Shown one piece after another: positions 24,477 through 33,409 of a DNA stretch of 64,000 nucleotides. The stretch comes from Pseudosulfitobacter koreensis (GTDB taxonomy: Bacteria; Pseudomonadota; Alphaproteobacteria; Rhodobacterales; Rhodobacteraceae). The stretch lies in assembly GCF_024733015.1 (NCBI RefSeq), contig NZ_JANKJG010000007.1, positions 62,001-126,000 on the forward strand. Reading direction: 5' to 3'. The translations under genes and the position numbers were made by a program. The notes under the pieces are model-generated. The model saw only the letters and a list, made by a program, of their open reading frames with translations. It was not told the DNA's origin and did not search any database. Position 1 is the stretch's first letter, and every line of letters begins with the position of its first letter.

Positions 24477-25325
24477 ATGAAACTGCTACGTTACGGTGAT
24501 GCAGGCGCCGAAAAGCCGGGGATGCTGGATGCTGACGGCACCCTGCGCGATCTCAGCGGCATCGTGGGCGACATCGCGGGCGACGTGCTGTCGGACGAAG
24601 GGCTTGCCAAGCTGCGCGACATCGACCCCGCCAGCCTGCCGAAGGTCGACGGCAACCCGCGCCTTGGCCCCTGCGTCGGGAGCATCGGCAAATTCTGCTG
24701 CATCGGTCTGAACTATTCCGACCACGCCGCCGAAACCGGGGCCGCGATCCCCGCGCATCCGATCCTGTTCATGAAGGCCAACAGCGCCATCGTGGGCCCC
24801 AACGACCCGGTGATGAAGCCGCGCGGCTCGACCCATACCGACTGGGAGGTCGAACTGGGCGTGGTCATCGGCAAGACCGCGAAATACGTCACGAAAGAGG
24901 ACGCGCTGGACTACGTTGCGGGCTACTGCGTGATCAACGACGTGTCCGAGCGTCACTATCAGTCGCAACTGACCGGCCAGTGGACCAAGGGCAAAAGCTG
25001 CGACACCTTTGGCCCCACCGGCCCCTGGCTGGTGACCCGTGACGAGGTCGCGGACCCGCAGGCGCTGAACATGTATCTGGACGTGAACGGCAAGCGGATG
25101 CAGACCGGCAATACCGGCACGATGATCTTCACCGTGGCCGAGATCATCGAACATCTCAGCGGACTTTTCACCCTGCATCCCGGCGACGTGATCTCGACCG
25201 GCACCCCTCCGGGCGTCGGCATGGGGATCAAGCCCCAGCCTGTCTATCTGGACAAGGGCGACGTGATGGAGCTGGGCATCGACGGCCTTGGCGTTCAGCG
25301 TCAGGAGGTCGGGCAGGACGCCTGA
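24477..25325 (+). CDS. Fumarylacetoacetate-hydrolase-family protein, 2,4-diketo-3-deoxy-acid hydrolase-like
   Basis: A 282-residue FAH-fold enzyme: an N-terminal cap to about residue 70, then IGLNYSDHAAETG, PILFMKANSAIVGPND, metal ligands in DWEVELGVVIG near residue 122, CINDVSERHYQ-like AGYCVINDVSERHYQ, and STGTPPGVGMG near residue 240. The family cleaves C-C bonds of 2,4-diketo acids, giving pyruvate plus a hydroxyacid. The ribosome site is gaagaagga. Pairing with the upstream SDR supports a diketo-deoxy-acid hydrolase over ureidoglycolate lyase. A strong terminator follows. Confidence 0.82.
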   Translation: MKLLRYGDAGAEKPGMLDADGTLRDLSGIVGDIAGDVLSDEGLAKLRDIDPASLPKVDGNPRLGPCVGSIGKFCCIGLNYSDHAAETGAAIPAHPILFMKANSAIVGPNDPVMKPRGSTHTDWEVELGVVIGKTAKYVTKEDALDYVAGYCVINDVSERHYQSQLTGQWTKGKSCDTFGPTGPWLVTRDEVADPQALNMYLDVNGKRMQTGNTGTMIFTVAEIIEHLSGLFTLHPGDVISTGTPPGVGMGIKPQPVYLDKGDVMELGIDGLGVQRQEVGQDA

Positions 25326-25343
25326 ACCACACGCAAGCGTTTT

Positions 25344-25381
25344 GGAACGGCCCTGCTGTTTGCGGGGCCGTTCCGGTTTTT
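25344..25381 (+). terminator. Rho-independent terminator
   Basis: A 10-bp stem ggaacggccc/gggccgttcc followed by ggttttt, 18 bp after the FAH gene. This is the clearest intrinsic terminator in the window and probably ends the operon that began at the TRAP genes. Confidence 0.85.
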
Positions 25382-25407
25382 GCAGGCTTGAAAAAAATGG
25401 GCCCGGA

Positions 25408-25421
25408 TTGATCGAGCGCAA
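25408..25421. promoter_or_regulatory. FNR/FixK-type box candidate upstream of the Usp gene
   Basis: ttgat-cgag-cgcaa, whose complement is ttgcgctcgatcaa, close to the TTGAT-N4-ATCAA family of anaerobiosis boxes. It lies 56 bp before the Usp start. Universal stress genes are common FnrL/FixK targets. Confidence 0.4.
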
Positions 25422-25476
25422 GGTATCCCCGGTCTGACCCCTATACCCCAAGGGTCAGAGGAAAAAGGAGACCACC

Positions 25477-25890
25477 ATGTATTCCAACATCATGATCCCC
25501 GCCGATCTGAAGCACACCGACCGTATGGACAAGGCGCTGTCGGTCGCGGCCGATCTGGCAAAACTCTATGGGGCTGCGCTGCATATCGTCGGCGTCGGGC
25601 AGAGCCAGCCGACCGAAGTGGCGCGGACGCCAGCGCAATATGCCCAGAAGCTCGCGGGTTTTGCCGCGGACAAGTCGAAGGCGCTGGGCGTTGACTTTGC
25701 AGCACACGCCGAGACCAGCCATGACCCGGCGGTTGATCTGGATGCGGTGCTGGTCCGTGCTGCCGACAATCTCGACACCGATCTGATCGTGATGGCCAGC
25801 CACGTGCCGGGCGCTGCGGAATACATAATGGCGTCGAACGCGGGCCATCTTGCCTCGCACGCGCATATGTCGGTGTTCGTGGTCCGGTAA
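25477..25890 (+). CDS. Universal stress protein (UspA family)
   Basis: A 137-residue single-domain Usp: MYSNIMIPADL at the start, a central LIVMASHVPG near residue 106 and a short C-terminal strand SVFVVR. The ATP-binding glycine loop G-2x-G-9x-G is weak (GAAEYIMASNAGHLA), so it may belong to the non-ATP-binding group. The ribosome site aaaaaggag is strong. It is monocistronic after the terminator, with an FNR/FixK-like box upstream. Confidence 0.87.
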   Translation: MYSNIMIPADLKHTDRMDKALSVAADLAKLYGAALHIVGVGQSQPTEVARTPAQYAQKLAGFAADKSKALGVDFAAHAETSHDPAVDLDAVLVRAADNLDTDLIVMASHVPGAAEYIMASNAGHLASHAHMSVFVVR

Positions 25891-25901
25891 GTCCCCCCGA
25901 C

Positions 25902-25931
25902 GCCCTAAATCTCGATGCCCTAAATCTTGAT
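25902..25931. repeat. 15-bp tandem duplication at the end of the kinase gene
   Basis: gccctaaatctcgat is followed at once by gccctaaatcttgat (one mismatch). It duplicates the last codons and the stop of the minus-strand kinase, leaving a spare in-frame stop. Confidence 0.8.
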
Positions 25932-26828
25932 AATCGCGCCCTTGTGTCCGATCACCCGCGAGGCCAGTTCGTGCCCGGCTTGCAAGGCTGTTGCCTGATC
26001 TGCGCCGGATGCGCGTGCAAAGAGGTAGCCTGCATTGAAACTGTCGCCCGCGGCGGTGGTATCGACGACGCGAGTTGCAGGGGCAAAGGTTAGTCCCGAG
26101 GTGCTGCGGGTCAGGTCATAAGGGCCCGCCATCCCGCGTTTCAGCGCGCCGTCGGTGACGCCTGACGCCTTCAGGCGGGCCAGTACTGCGGCCTCGGACG
26201 CGTCGCCGTGGATCGCCATTTCGTCATCGACAGATGGCACGGCAATGTCGGTCACGCCCCACATCGCGTTGTTCACGTCGATTGCGGTCTGCGCGTCTTC
26301 CCACAGGCGCGGACGGTGGTTGCTGTCATAGGCGACCAATCCGCCGCTACGGCGATAGGCGGCCAGCGCGTCGATCAGGGCGGTGCGGACGGATGCGGGC
26401 AGGATCGCGAGCGAGATGCCGGACAGATAGACCATATCGAATTGCGCCAGCACATCCAGCGTCACTTTGCCCGGCGCGCTGAACAGCGTGCGCGCGGCAC
26501 TTTCCGACCGCCAATAGGTAAAGCTGCGCTCGCCCGCAGCGTCGGTGTCGATGGCATAAAGCCCGATATTGCTGTCGCAGCGGCGCTCGATATGATCCGT
26601 GCCGATGCCGAACAGTTGCATCTCGTGCAGGGCGCGCTGCGAGAACGTGTCCTGCCCCAGCGCCGTGACATACGATACCGTGCAGTCCGATCCGCGTGCC
26701 AGTTGCGCCAGATAGACGGCGGTGTTGTAGCTGTCGCCGGCCACGTTCAGCCGCGCCTCGCCGCTGGGATGCCCCAGGATTTCGATCATCACTTCGCCGA
26801 TGCAGGCGATCTTGGAAAACGGCTTCAT
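25920..26828 (-). CDS. kdgK: PfkB-family sugar kinase, 2-keto-3-deoxygluconate kinase-like
   Basis: A 302-residue ribokinase-fold protein. The N-terminal CIGEVMIEI and AGDSYNTAVYLAQL are typical of KDG kinases. The C-terminal signature with the catalytic aspartate is DTTAAGDSFNAGY near residue 252. KdgK phosphorylates 2-keto-3-deoxy-D-gluconate to KDPG, which would follow the dehydratase at 27757. ATG 26828 has a ribosome site (gagg); an upstream ATG at 26843 is less likely. No GGTATACC operator lies directly upstream. Confidence 0.8.
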   Translation of the reverse strand: MKPFSKIACIGEVMIEILGHPSGEARLNVAGDSYNTAVYLAQLARGSDCTVSYVTALGQDTFSQRALHEMQLFGIGTDHIERRCDSNIGLYAIDTDAAGERSFTYWRSESAARTLFSAPGKVTLDVLAQFDMVYLSGISLAILPASVRTALIDALAAYRRSGGLVAYDSNHRPRLWEDAQTAIDVNNAMWGVTDIAVPSVDDEMAIHGDASEAAVLARLKASGVTDGALKRGMAGPYDLTRSTSGLTFAPATRVVDTTAAGDSFNAGYLFARASGADQATALQAGHELASRVIGHKGAIIKI

Positions 26829-26948
26829 GGAACCTCGGATCATGGCGCCGCTGAGGGCGTCGTTGCTCTTGAAATTGCTGGCGCTATCATAGCCTTGGAA
26901 CGCTGGTTATGAAAGACCGCAGACAGGACCATAGAGAGGGAGGCACCG

Positions 26949-27749
26949 ATGCAACAAGCCGAAGATTTCCGGAATGAGACAGATGCGCTGGCCGCGATAT
27001 TACGGCCCTTGGCGGATGCCGAGTTCGACCGCGAAACGCTGTTCAAGGGCTGGACCATCGACGACGTGATCGGCCATTTGCATCTGTTCAACGTCGCCGC
27101 CGCGAAGTCGCTGGAGAGCGACGCGGCCTTTGCCGAATTCTTCGCGCCGATCAGGGAGGGCATGGAGAAAGGAACCTCGCTGCGCGAATTGCAATATCCG
27201 TGGCTGGCGGGCCTGCGCGGTCGCGGGCTGATGGAGGAATGGTTGCGCGCTGCGCATTCCCTTGCCGATGCCTATGCCGAGACCGACCCGAAGAAGCGCC
27301 TGAAATGGGCGGGGCCAGAGATGAGCGCGCTGTCATCCGTGACGGCGAGACTGATGGAGACATGGGCCCACGGGCAGGAGGTGTTCGACGCCTTGGGCAA
27401 GACCCGCACGGAACACGACCGCATCCGCAGCATCGCACACTTGGGCGTCGCGACCTATGGCTGGACCTTCGCCAATCGCGGGCTGGACGTGCCGCAGCCT
27501 GCGCCCTTTGTGCGGCTGACGGGGCCATCCGGTGACGTATGGACCTGGAACGACGCGCAGCCTGATAATCGCGTCGAGGGCACGGCGGTGGATTTCGCCA
27601 AGGTGGTCTGCCAGACGCGCAACGTGGCCGACACCGACCTTACCACCACGGGCGACGCCGCCGCGCGGTGGATGGAAATCGCACAGTGTTTCGCAGGCCC
27701 GCCCGAAGATCCGCCCAGCCCCGGCGCGCGTCATGTGGCGGCGGGCTAG
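26949..27749 (+). CDS. TIGR03084-type, DinB/mycothiol-maleylpyruvate-isomerase-like metal-binding protein
   Basis: A 266-residue protein. The N-terminal DinB-like four-helix region has WTIDDVIGHLHLFNVAA near residue 36 (first histidine) and METWAHGQEVFDAL near residue 138 (further metal histidine), followed by a C-terminal SCP2/MDMPI-type region (FVRLTGPSGDVWTW). This matches the TIGR03084 family; function unknown, possibly thiol-dependent isomerisation. It is divergent from the kinase and convergent with the dehydratase, with only 7 bp between their ends. The ribosome site is gagggagg. Confidence 0.78.
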   Translation: MQQAEDFRNETDALAAILRPLADAEFDRETLFKGWTIDDVIGHLHLFNVAAAKSLESDAAFAEFFAPIREGMEKGTSLRELQYPWLAGLRGRGLMEEWLRAAHSLADAYAETDPKKRLKWAGPEMSALSSVTARLMETWAHGQEVFDALGKTRTEHDRIRSIAHLGVATYGWTFANRGLDVPQPAPFVRLTGPSGDVWTWNDAQPDNRVEGTAVDFAKVVCQTRNVADTDLTTTGDAAARWMEIAQCFAGPPEDPPSPGARHVAAG

Positions 27750-27756
27750 GCACGCG

Positions 27757-29553
27757 CTAGTGGTTGTCGCGCGGCAGGCTCTTGCGGGCGATATCGCGAT
27801 AGTTTGGCGCATCGCGCAGGGTCATCCCCTTGTCGAAGGGTTCGACCAGCTCGCGGAAATACTGCTGCCAGGGGGACTGGCTGGCGGGGTATTTATAGCC
27901 GCCGTCTTCCATCAACGCCTTGTGCCGCGCCGCCAGTTCGTCCTCTGACAGCAGGATGTCGGCGGTAAAGCGTTTGAGGTCGATCCGCAGCCGGTCGCCG
28001 TTGCGCAGCAGAGCCAGCCCGCCGTTGTCCGCAGCCTCGGGCGATGCGTTCAGGATCGACGGCGAGCCCGAGGTGCCCGATTGCCGCCCGTCGCCGATGC
28101 AGGGCAGCGCGTGGATGCCCTGTTTCAGCAGGTACGAGGGCGCGCGCATGTTGACCACTTCGGCCCCGCCGGGATAGCCCTTCGGGCCCGCGCCGCGCAT
28201 CACCAGGATACAACCCGCGTCGATGTTTTCCGCGGGGTCGTCGATGCGGTGGTGATAGTCTTCCGGCCCGTCAAAGACGACGACGCGCCCCTCGAAGGCT
28301 TCGGGGTCGTCGGGATTGCTGAGATAGGTCTGGCGGAATTCGGCGTCGATCACGCTGGTCTTCATGATTGCGCTGTCAAAGAGCGTGCCCTTGAGGTTGA
28401 TGAACCCCGCGTTCTGCATCAGCGGCGCCTCGACCGTGCGGATCACGTCTTCGTTCACCGATGCCTTGTCGGCGCAATTGTCGCCCATCGACTGACCGTT
28501 GGCGGTGATCGCTTCGGGGTTCGGCAACAGCCCCGCCCGCATCAGCGCACCGACCACGGCGGGCACACCGCCCGCGCGGTGGAAATCCTCGCCCAGGTAT
28601 TTGCCTGCGGGTTGCAGGTTGACCAGCAGCGGAATGTGGTGGCCGTGGGTCTGCCAGTCGTCGTTGTCCAGCGGCACGCCCAGATGGCGCGCGATGGCGT
28701 TCAGGTGGATGGGCGCGTTGGTCGATCCACCCAGCGCCGAGTTGATGGCGATGGCGTTCTCGAAGGCTTCGCGCGTCATGATGTCCGACGGGCGCAGATC
28801 GTCCCAGACCATGTCGACGATGCGCTTGCCGGTCTCATAGCTGATCTGCCCGCGCTCGCGGTAGGGGGCGGGGATGGCGGCTGAGCCGGGCAGTTGCATC
28901 CCCAGCGCTTCGGCCAGCGAATTCATCGTGGTCGCGGTGCCCATCGTGTTGCAATAGCCGACCGACGGGGCCGAGGCTGCGGCCATGTCCATGAACTCTG
29001 CATCGGTGATCTCGCCTGCGGCCAGCCGCTCGCGCGCCTTCCAGATGACGGTGCCCGAGCCTGCGCGCTCGCCCTCGAACCAGCCGTTCAGCATCGGGCC
29101 TACGGACAGCGCGATGGCGGGGATGTTCACGGTGGCGGCGGCCATCAGCAGGGCGGGCGTGGTCTTGTCGCAGCCGATGTTCAGCACGACACCGTCCAGC
29201 GGATAGCCATAGAGCGCCTCGACCAGACCCAGATAGGCCAGGTTGCGGTCCAGCATGGCAGTGGGGCGTTTGCCGGTTTCCTGAATGGGATGCACCGGCA
29301 CCTCCATCGGCACGCCGCCTGCTGCGATGATGCCGTCGCGGACGCGTTTGGTCAGTTCCAGATGGTGACGGTTGCAGGGGCTGAGGTCGCTGCCCGTCTG
29401 CGCGATGCCGATGATCGGCTTGCCCGATTGCAGCTCTTCGCGGGTCAGCCCGTAGTTCAGGTAGCGTTCCAGATAGAGCGCCGTCATTTCCATGTTGTCC
29501 GGGTTCAGGAACCACTTGCGCGAACGTAGATCCTGCGGGCGTATCTTGGACAT
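27757..29553 (-). CDS. IlvD/Edd-family sugar-acid dehydratase (arabinonate/xylonate/gluconate type)
   Basis: A 598-residue Fe-S dehydratase. Iron-sulfur cysteines C60 (DLSPCNRHH), C128 (IGCDKTTPA) and C201 (GYCNTMGTA) and the lysine K130 occupy the positions known from L-arabinonate dehydratase. The length and the RKWFLNPDN start fit the pentonate/hexonate dehydratases rather than dihydroxyacid dehydratase. It would convert an aldonate to a 2-keto-3-deoxy acid. Operator O5 lies about 40 bp upstream, tying it to the GntR regulon. Gluconate (from IdnD/IdnO), arabinonate or xylonate are candidate substrates. Confidence 0.88.
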   Translation of the reverse strand: MSKIRPQDLRSRKWFLNPDNMEMTALYLERYLNYGLTREELQSGKPIIGIAQTGSDLSPCNRHHLELTKRVRDGIIAAGGVPMEVPVHPIQETGKRPTAMLDRNLAYLGLVEALYGYPLDGVVLNIGCDKTTPALLMAAATVNIPAIALSVGPMLNGWFEGERAGSGTVIWKARERLAAGEITDAEFMDMAAASAPSVGYCNTMGTATTMNSLAEALGMQLPGSAAIPAPYRERGQISYETGKRIVDMVWDDLRPSDIMTREAFENAIAINSALGGSTNAPIHLNAIARHLGVPLDNDDWQTHGHHIPLLVNLQPAGKYLGEDFHRAGGVPAVVGALMRAGLLPNPEAITANGQSMGDNCADKASVNEDVIRTVEAPLMQNAGFINLKGTLFDSAIMKTSVIDAEFRQTYLSNPDDPEAFEGRVVVFDGPEDYHHRIDDPAENIDAGCILVMRGAGPKGYPGGAEVVNMRAPSYLLKQGIHALPCIGDGRQSGTSGSPSILNASPEAADNGGLALLRNGDRLRIDLKRFTADILLSEDELAARHKALMEDGGYKYPASQSPWQQYFRELVEPFDKGMTLRDAPNYRDIARKSLPRDNH

Positions 29554-29591
29554 CTGGGGGCTCCTTTTCGGGGCGATTCAGGGCATATCGG

Positions 29592-29605
29592 TTTGGTATA
29601 CCATT
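29592..29605. promoter_or_regulatory. GntR-type operator O5 (tttggtataccatt)
   Basis: Contains the perfect tggtatacca core (29594-29603), 41 bp before the dehydratase start. The rest of the 232-bp gap to the next gene shows nothing else recognisable. Confidence 0.72.
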
Positions 29606-29785
29606 CTGGGGGCAAGTCGGCCCGGTGTCCAGAGCCCGCGTGAATCAGATCGCGAGATACCCGAGGCCCGCAGCGGCACCGACTGGCTGAGCCCGCGGAT
29701 GCAGATGTGGTGAAAGCCAGCCGGTCTATGGGCGGGGCATGTTCGGGTCCGGGACTGCCAGCCCCGGACCCCTCATCCCAAGATG

Positions 29786-32700
29786 TCAGACTGAAATCCG
29801 CTCTGCCTCGGCCATCACGTCGGCGGCCGCCTTTTCGCGTACGGGGCCATAGCCGCGCACGTCCATCGGCAGGGCCAGCAGGGCGGCGCAGGCGCGGGCC
29901 TTGTCCGCATTGTAGTGGACTGCCACGCGGTCCATCACCTCGTCGAACCAGTGCAGCAATGCGCGGTCCAGCTTGCGGTCGTGGCTGCGCCCGAAGGGGT
30001 CAAAGACCGTGCCGCGCAGCCCCTTCAGGTGCGACATGCCGCGCAGCATGGGCGTCAGCCACGGACCGAAGGCGCGCTTGTTCGGACGCCCCCGCGCATC
30101 GCGGCCCAGCGGCAGCAGCGGCGGCGCGAGGTGATAGTTCACCTTGTAGTCGCCCTCGAACTCCTCGGCCAGTTTCGCCTCGAACCCGGTCTGGGTCATC
30201 AGGCGGGCAACCTCGTATTCGTCCTTGTAGGCCATCAGCTTGAACAGCGACCGCGCCGCCAGCATTACCATCTCGGGCGGCAGATCGTCGGACAGGCGCG
30301 CCAGCCGGTCGCGGTAGCGCTGCGCATACTTGGCGTTCTGGTAGTCGGCCAGAAAGGCCGCGCGCCGGTCGATCAACTGCTCAAGCGTTTCTTCGGGCTG
30401 CACGTCGTCGACCACGCCCAGGGCGTCGGGGTTCACGGCCAGCACGCGGCCGATATCAAACGCCTGCTTGTTCTTGTCCACGGCCACGCCGTTCAGCACC
30501 ATCGCCTGTTTCAGGGCGATCTCGCTGACCGGAACCAGCCCCTGTTGCCACGCGGCGCCCAGCAGGATGATGTTGGCGAAAACGGTATCGCCCATCAGCT
30601 CCTCGGACAGCTTGTTCGCGTCCATGCCCAGCACGTTGTCGTCGCCCACCACGCCGCGCACCATCGCCTCGCGCTCGTCGATCTCAAGGTCGGCATCGCG
30701 GCGCAGCACCAGGTCGCCGGTGGGCATTTCGGCGCGGTTCAGCACCGTGCGGGTGCCGTGGCGCAGATGCGCGGAGGCCTTGGGCGACGACGCCACGACC
30801 GCGTCGCAGGCGATCATTGCATCGGCGCGGCCCGCTTCAATCCGCACCTGGTGGATGTCTGCGGGCGTGGGGGCCAGCCGGACATAACCCAGCACGGTGC
30901 CGAATTTCTGCGCAAAGCCGGTAAAGTCCAGCACGCTCGACCCCTTGCCCTCAAGGTGGGCCGCCATGGTGATCAGCGCGCCGACCGTCACGACACCGGT
31001 GCCCCCGACACCCGCGACCAGCAAACCGTAAGGGCCAGTCAGACGCGGCACCGCCGGCTGCGGCAGGCGCGACAGCGGACCGCTCAGATCAATGCTGACC
31101 TCGCGCTTGCGCCTTGTGGCCCCCTCGACGGTGACAAAGCTGGGGCAAAAGCCGTTCAGGCACGAAAAATCCTTGTTGCACGACGACAGGTTGATCTTGC
31201 GCTTGCGGCCAAAGGGGGTCTCCTTCGGCTCGACGCTCAGGCAGTTGCTCTCGACCGAGCAATCGCCGCAGCCTTCGCAGACCAGATCGTTGATATAGGC
31301 AAAGCGCGGCGGATCTTCGGCGGTGCCCCGCTTGCGGCGGCGGCGTTTCTCGGTGGCGCAGGTCTGTTCGTAGATCAGGACGCTGGTGCCTTTGACCTCG
31401 CGCAACGCGCGCTGCACGCCGTCCATCTCGGCGCGGTCGTGGAACGTGGTGCCGCGCGGGAAATCGGCGTGGTCGAATTTGTCGATGTTGTCGGACACCA
31501 GCGCGATGCGCTCGACCCCCTCGGCGCGGCAGGTCTGGGCGATGCCCGTCACGCTCACCGGGCCATCGACAGGCTGGCCGCCGGTCATCGCGACAGCGTC
31601 GTTGTAGAGGATCTTGTAGGTGATGTTGGATTTTGCCGCGACCGACTGGCGGATCGCCAGCGAGCCCGAGTGATACCAGGTGCCTTCGCCAAGGTTCTGG
31701 AAGATATGCTTGTTGCCGTTGAACTTGCTGGCCGCCGTCCACGGCACGCCTTCGCCGCCCATCTGGGCATAGCCGACGGTTTCGCGGTCCATCCAGGACG
31801 CCATGACGTGACAGCCGATGCCGCTGGCGGCGGTCGATCCTTCGGGCACCTTGGTCGAGGTGTTGTGCGGGCAGCCCGAGCAGAAATAGGGCGTGCGCGT
31901 GGCACCGGGGCGCGACAGCACCGGTGGCGGCGTTTCAGTCAGAGCCGCGGCCTTGGCGGGCAGGTTTTCGTCTGGAAAGAATGCGTCCAGACGTTCGGCC
32001 ACGATGGGCGCCAGCAACAGCGGCGACAGCTCGCCCGTCCACGGGATCAGCGGATCACCCGCCGCGCGGTGCTTGCCGACCATGCGCGCGGGCTTGTCGC
32101 CGGGCCAGTCATAGAAATATTCCTTGAACTGGCTTTCGATGATGCCGCGCTTTTCCTCGATCACCAGCACCTCTTGCTTGCCGCGCACGAAATCCAGCGC
32201 GTCGCGGCGGGCCAGCGGCCAGACCATCCCGACCTTGTAGATGTCGATGCCCAGGCGGCGGCAGGCGGCCTCGTCCACACCCAGCAGGCGCAGGGCTTCC
32301 ATCAGGTCCAGATGGCCCTTGCCGGTGGTGACGATGCCGAACTTGGCATCCTTGACGTCATAGATATGCCGGTCGATCGGGTTTGCCTCGACAAAGGCCT
32401 CGACCGCTTCCAGCTTGGCACCGATGCGGGTCTCGATTGCGGGGCTTGGCAGGTCGGCGGGGCGCACGTGCAGGCCACCTTGGGGGCCCGTGTAATCGGG
32501 CTGGGTGAAGGTGCGCGCGGGTTTCAGATCGACCGACTGCGCCGCCTCCACGGTTTCCGAGACCGCCTTGAACCCGACCCAGGTGCCCGAGAACCGCGAA
32601 AGCGCGATGCCGTATTCGCCAAACTCCAGGTATTCGGCCACCGTCGCGGGGTTCAGCGTCGGCATGAACCACGACATGAACGCGACATCCGACTGGTGCG

Positions 32701-33181
32701 GCATCGACGACGACACGCAGCCGTGGTCGTCGCCCGCCACCACCAGCACGCCGCCCTTGGGCGACGAGCCATAGGCGTTGCCGTGCTTCAGCGCATCGCC
32801 CGAGCGGTCCACGCCCGGACCCTTGCCGTACCACATGGAAAACACGCCCTCGACCGTGCAATCGGGGTCCAGCGTGGCCTGCTGCGCGCCCAGCACGGCG
32901 GTGGCGCCGAGGTCTTCGTTCACCGCAGGCATGAATTCGATGGTATTCTCTGCCAGCAGCTTTTTCGACCGCCACATCTCCATGTCGACCCCGCCCAGAG
33001 GCGAGCCGCGATAGCCCGACACGAACCCGGCGGTGTTCATCCCCGCCGCGCGGTCGCGGGTGGCCTGATCCAGCATCACCCGCACAAGGGCCTGCGTTCC
33101 GGTCAGAAAGACGCGGCCCGTCTGCGCGGTGTAGCGGTCGGACAGCTGGTAGGTGGCGAATATGGGATCAAGCTTGCTCAT
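29786..33181 (-). CDS. Fused indolepyruvate:ferredoxin oxidoreductase (IorA-IorB fusion)
   Basis: A 1131-residue fusion. The alpha-type TPP/pyrimidine domains come first (SGYRGSPLGGVD near residue 58; MWYGKGPGVDRSGDALKHG near residue 118), then a TPP domain (SGCPHNTST; GIGCHVMASW). A 4Fe-4S-type segment has CEGCGDCSVESNCLS and SCNKDFSCLNGFCPS near residue 640. The C-terminal gamma-like domain begins VAGVGGTGVVTVGAL near residue 725. It decarboxylates arylpyruvates to aryl-acetyl-CoA in the cytoplasm, using ferredoxin. ATG 33181 has the ribosome site ggaggt. It stands alone and is divergent from DUF849. Confidence 0.9.
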   Translation of the reverse strand: MSKLDPIFATYQLSDRYTAQTGRVFLTGTQALVRVMLDQATRDRAAGMNTAGFVSGYRGSPLGGVDMEMWRSKKLLAENTIEFMPAVNEDLGATAVLGAQQATLDPDCTVEGVFSMWYGKGPGVDRSGDALKHGNAYGSSPKGGVLVVAGDDHGCVSSSMPHQSDVAFMSWFMPTLNPATVAEYLEFGEYGIALSRFSGTWVGFKAVSETVEAAQSVDLKPARTFTQPDYTGPQGGLHVRPADLPSPAIETRIGAKLEAVEAFVEANPIDRHIYDVKDAKFGIVTTGKGHLDLMEALRLLGVDEAACRRLGIDIYKVGMVWPLARRDALDFVRGKQEVLVIEEKRGIIESQFKEYFYDWPGDKPARMVGKHRAAGDPLIPWTGELSPLLLAPIVAERLDAFFPDENLPAKAAALTETPPPVLSRPGATRTPYFCSGCPHNTSTKVPEGSTAASGIGCHVMASWMDRETVGYAQMGGEGVPWTAASKFNGNKHIFQNLGEGTWYHSGSLAIRQSVAAKSNITYKILYNDAVAMTGGQPVDGPVSVTGIAQTCRAEGVERIALVSDNIDKFDHADFPRGTTFHDRAEMDGVQRALREVKGTSVLIYEQTCATEKRRRRKRGTAEDPPRFAYINDLVCEGCGDCSVESNCLSVEPKETPFGRKRKINLSSCNKDFSCLNGFCPSFVTVEGATRRKREVSIDLSGPLSRLPQPAVPRLTGPYGLLVAGVGGTGVVTVGALITMAAHLEGKGSSVLDFTGFAQKFGTVLGYVRLAPTPADIHQVRIEAGRADAMIACDAVVASSPKASAHLRHGTRTVLNRAEMPTGDLVLRRDADLEIDEREAMVRGVVGDDNVLGMDANKLSEELMGDTVFANIILLGAAWQQGLVPVSEIALKQAMVLNGVAVDKNKQAFDIGRVLAVNPDALGVVDDVQPEETLEQLIDRRAAFLADYQNAKYAQRYRDRLARLSDDLPPEMVMLAARSLFKLMAYKDEYEVARLMTQTGFEAKLAEEFEGDYKVNYHLAPPLLPLGRDARGRPNKRAFGPWLTPMLRGMSHLKGLRGTVFDPFGRSHDRKLDRALLHWFDEVMDRVAVHYNADKARACAALLALPMDVRGYGPVREKAAADVMAEAERISV

Positions 33182-33409
33182 GGGGATACCTCCGGTGCTG
33201 GCTTTGATGACCATTCTAGCGCGCATTGCTGCGCAGTTCTGATCTGATTTGACCCTCTCAGATAGGTTGGTGAGCAGAAATTTCCACCCAAACGGCTTTG
33301 CGTTGGAAATTAATCCACCCCGCGCCGCCCTGCGATCATTTGCGCCCCATTGCCCCGCGGCGCACCGCTTGGCATAAGCGATCCATCATCATCAGGGGGC
33401 CGAACTATC

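Noticed and set aside
29915..33247. A 1110-codon open frame on the plus strand opposite the indolepyruvate oxidoreductase
   Set aside because: It is the antisense shadow of a well-conserved gene in high-GC DNA; its translation is histidine/arginine/alanine-rich with no domain pattern.
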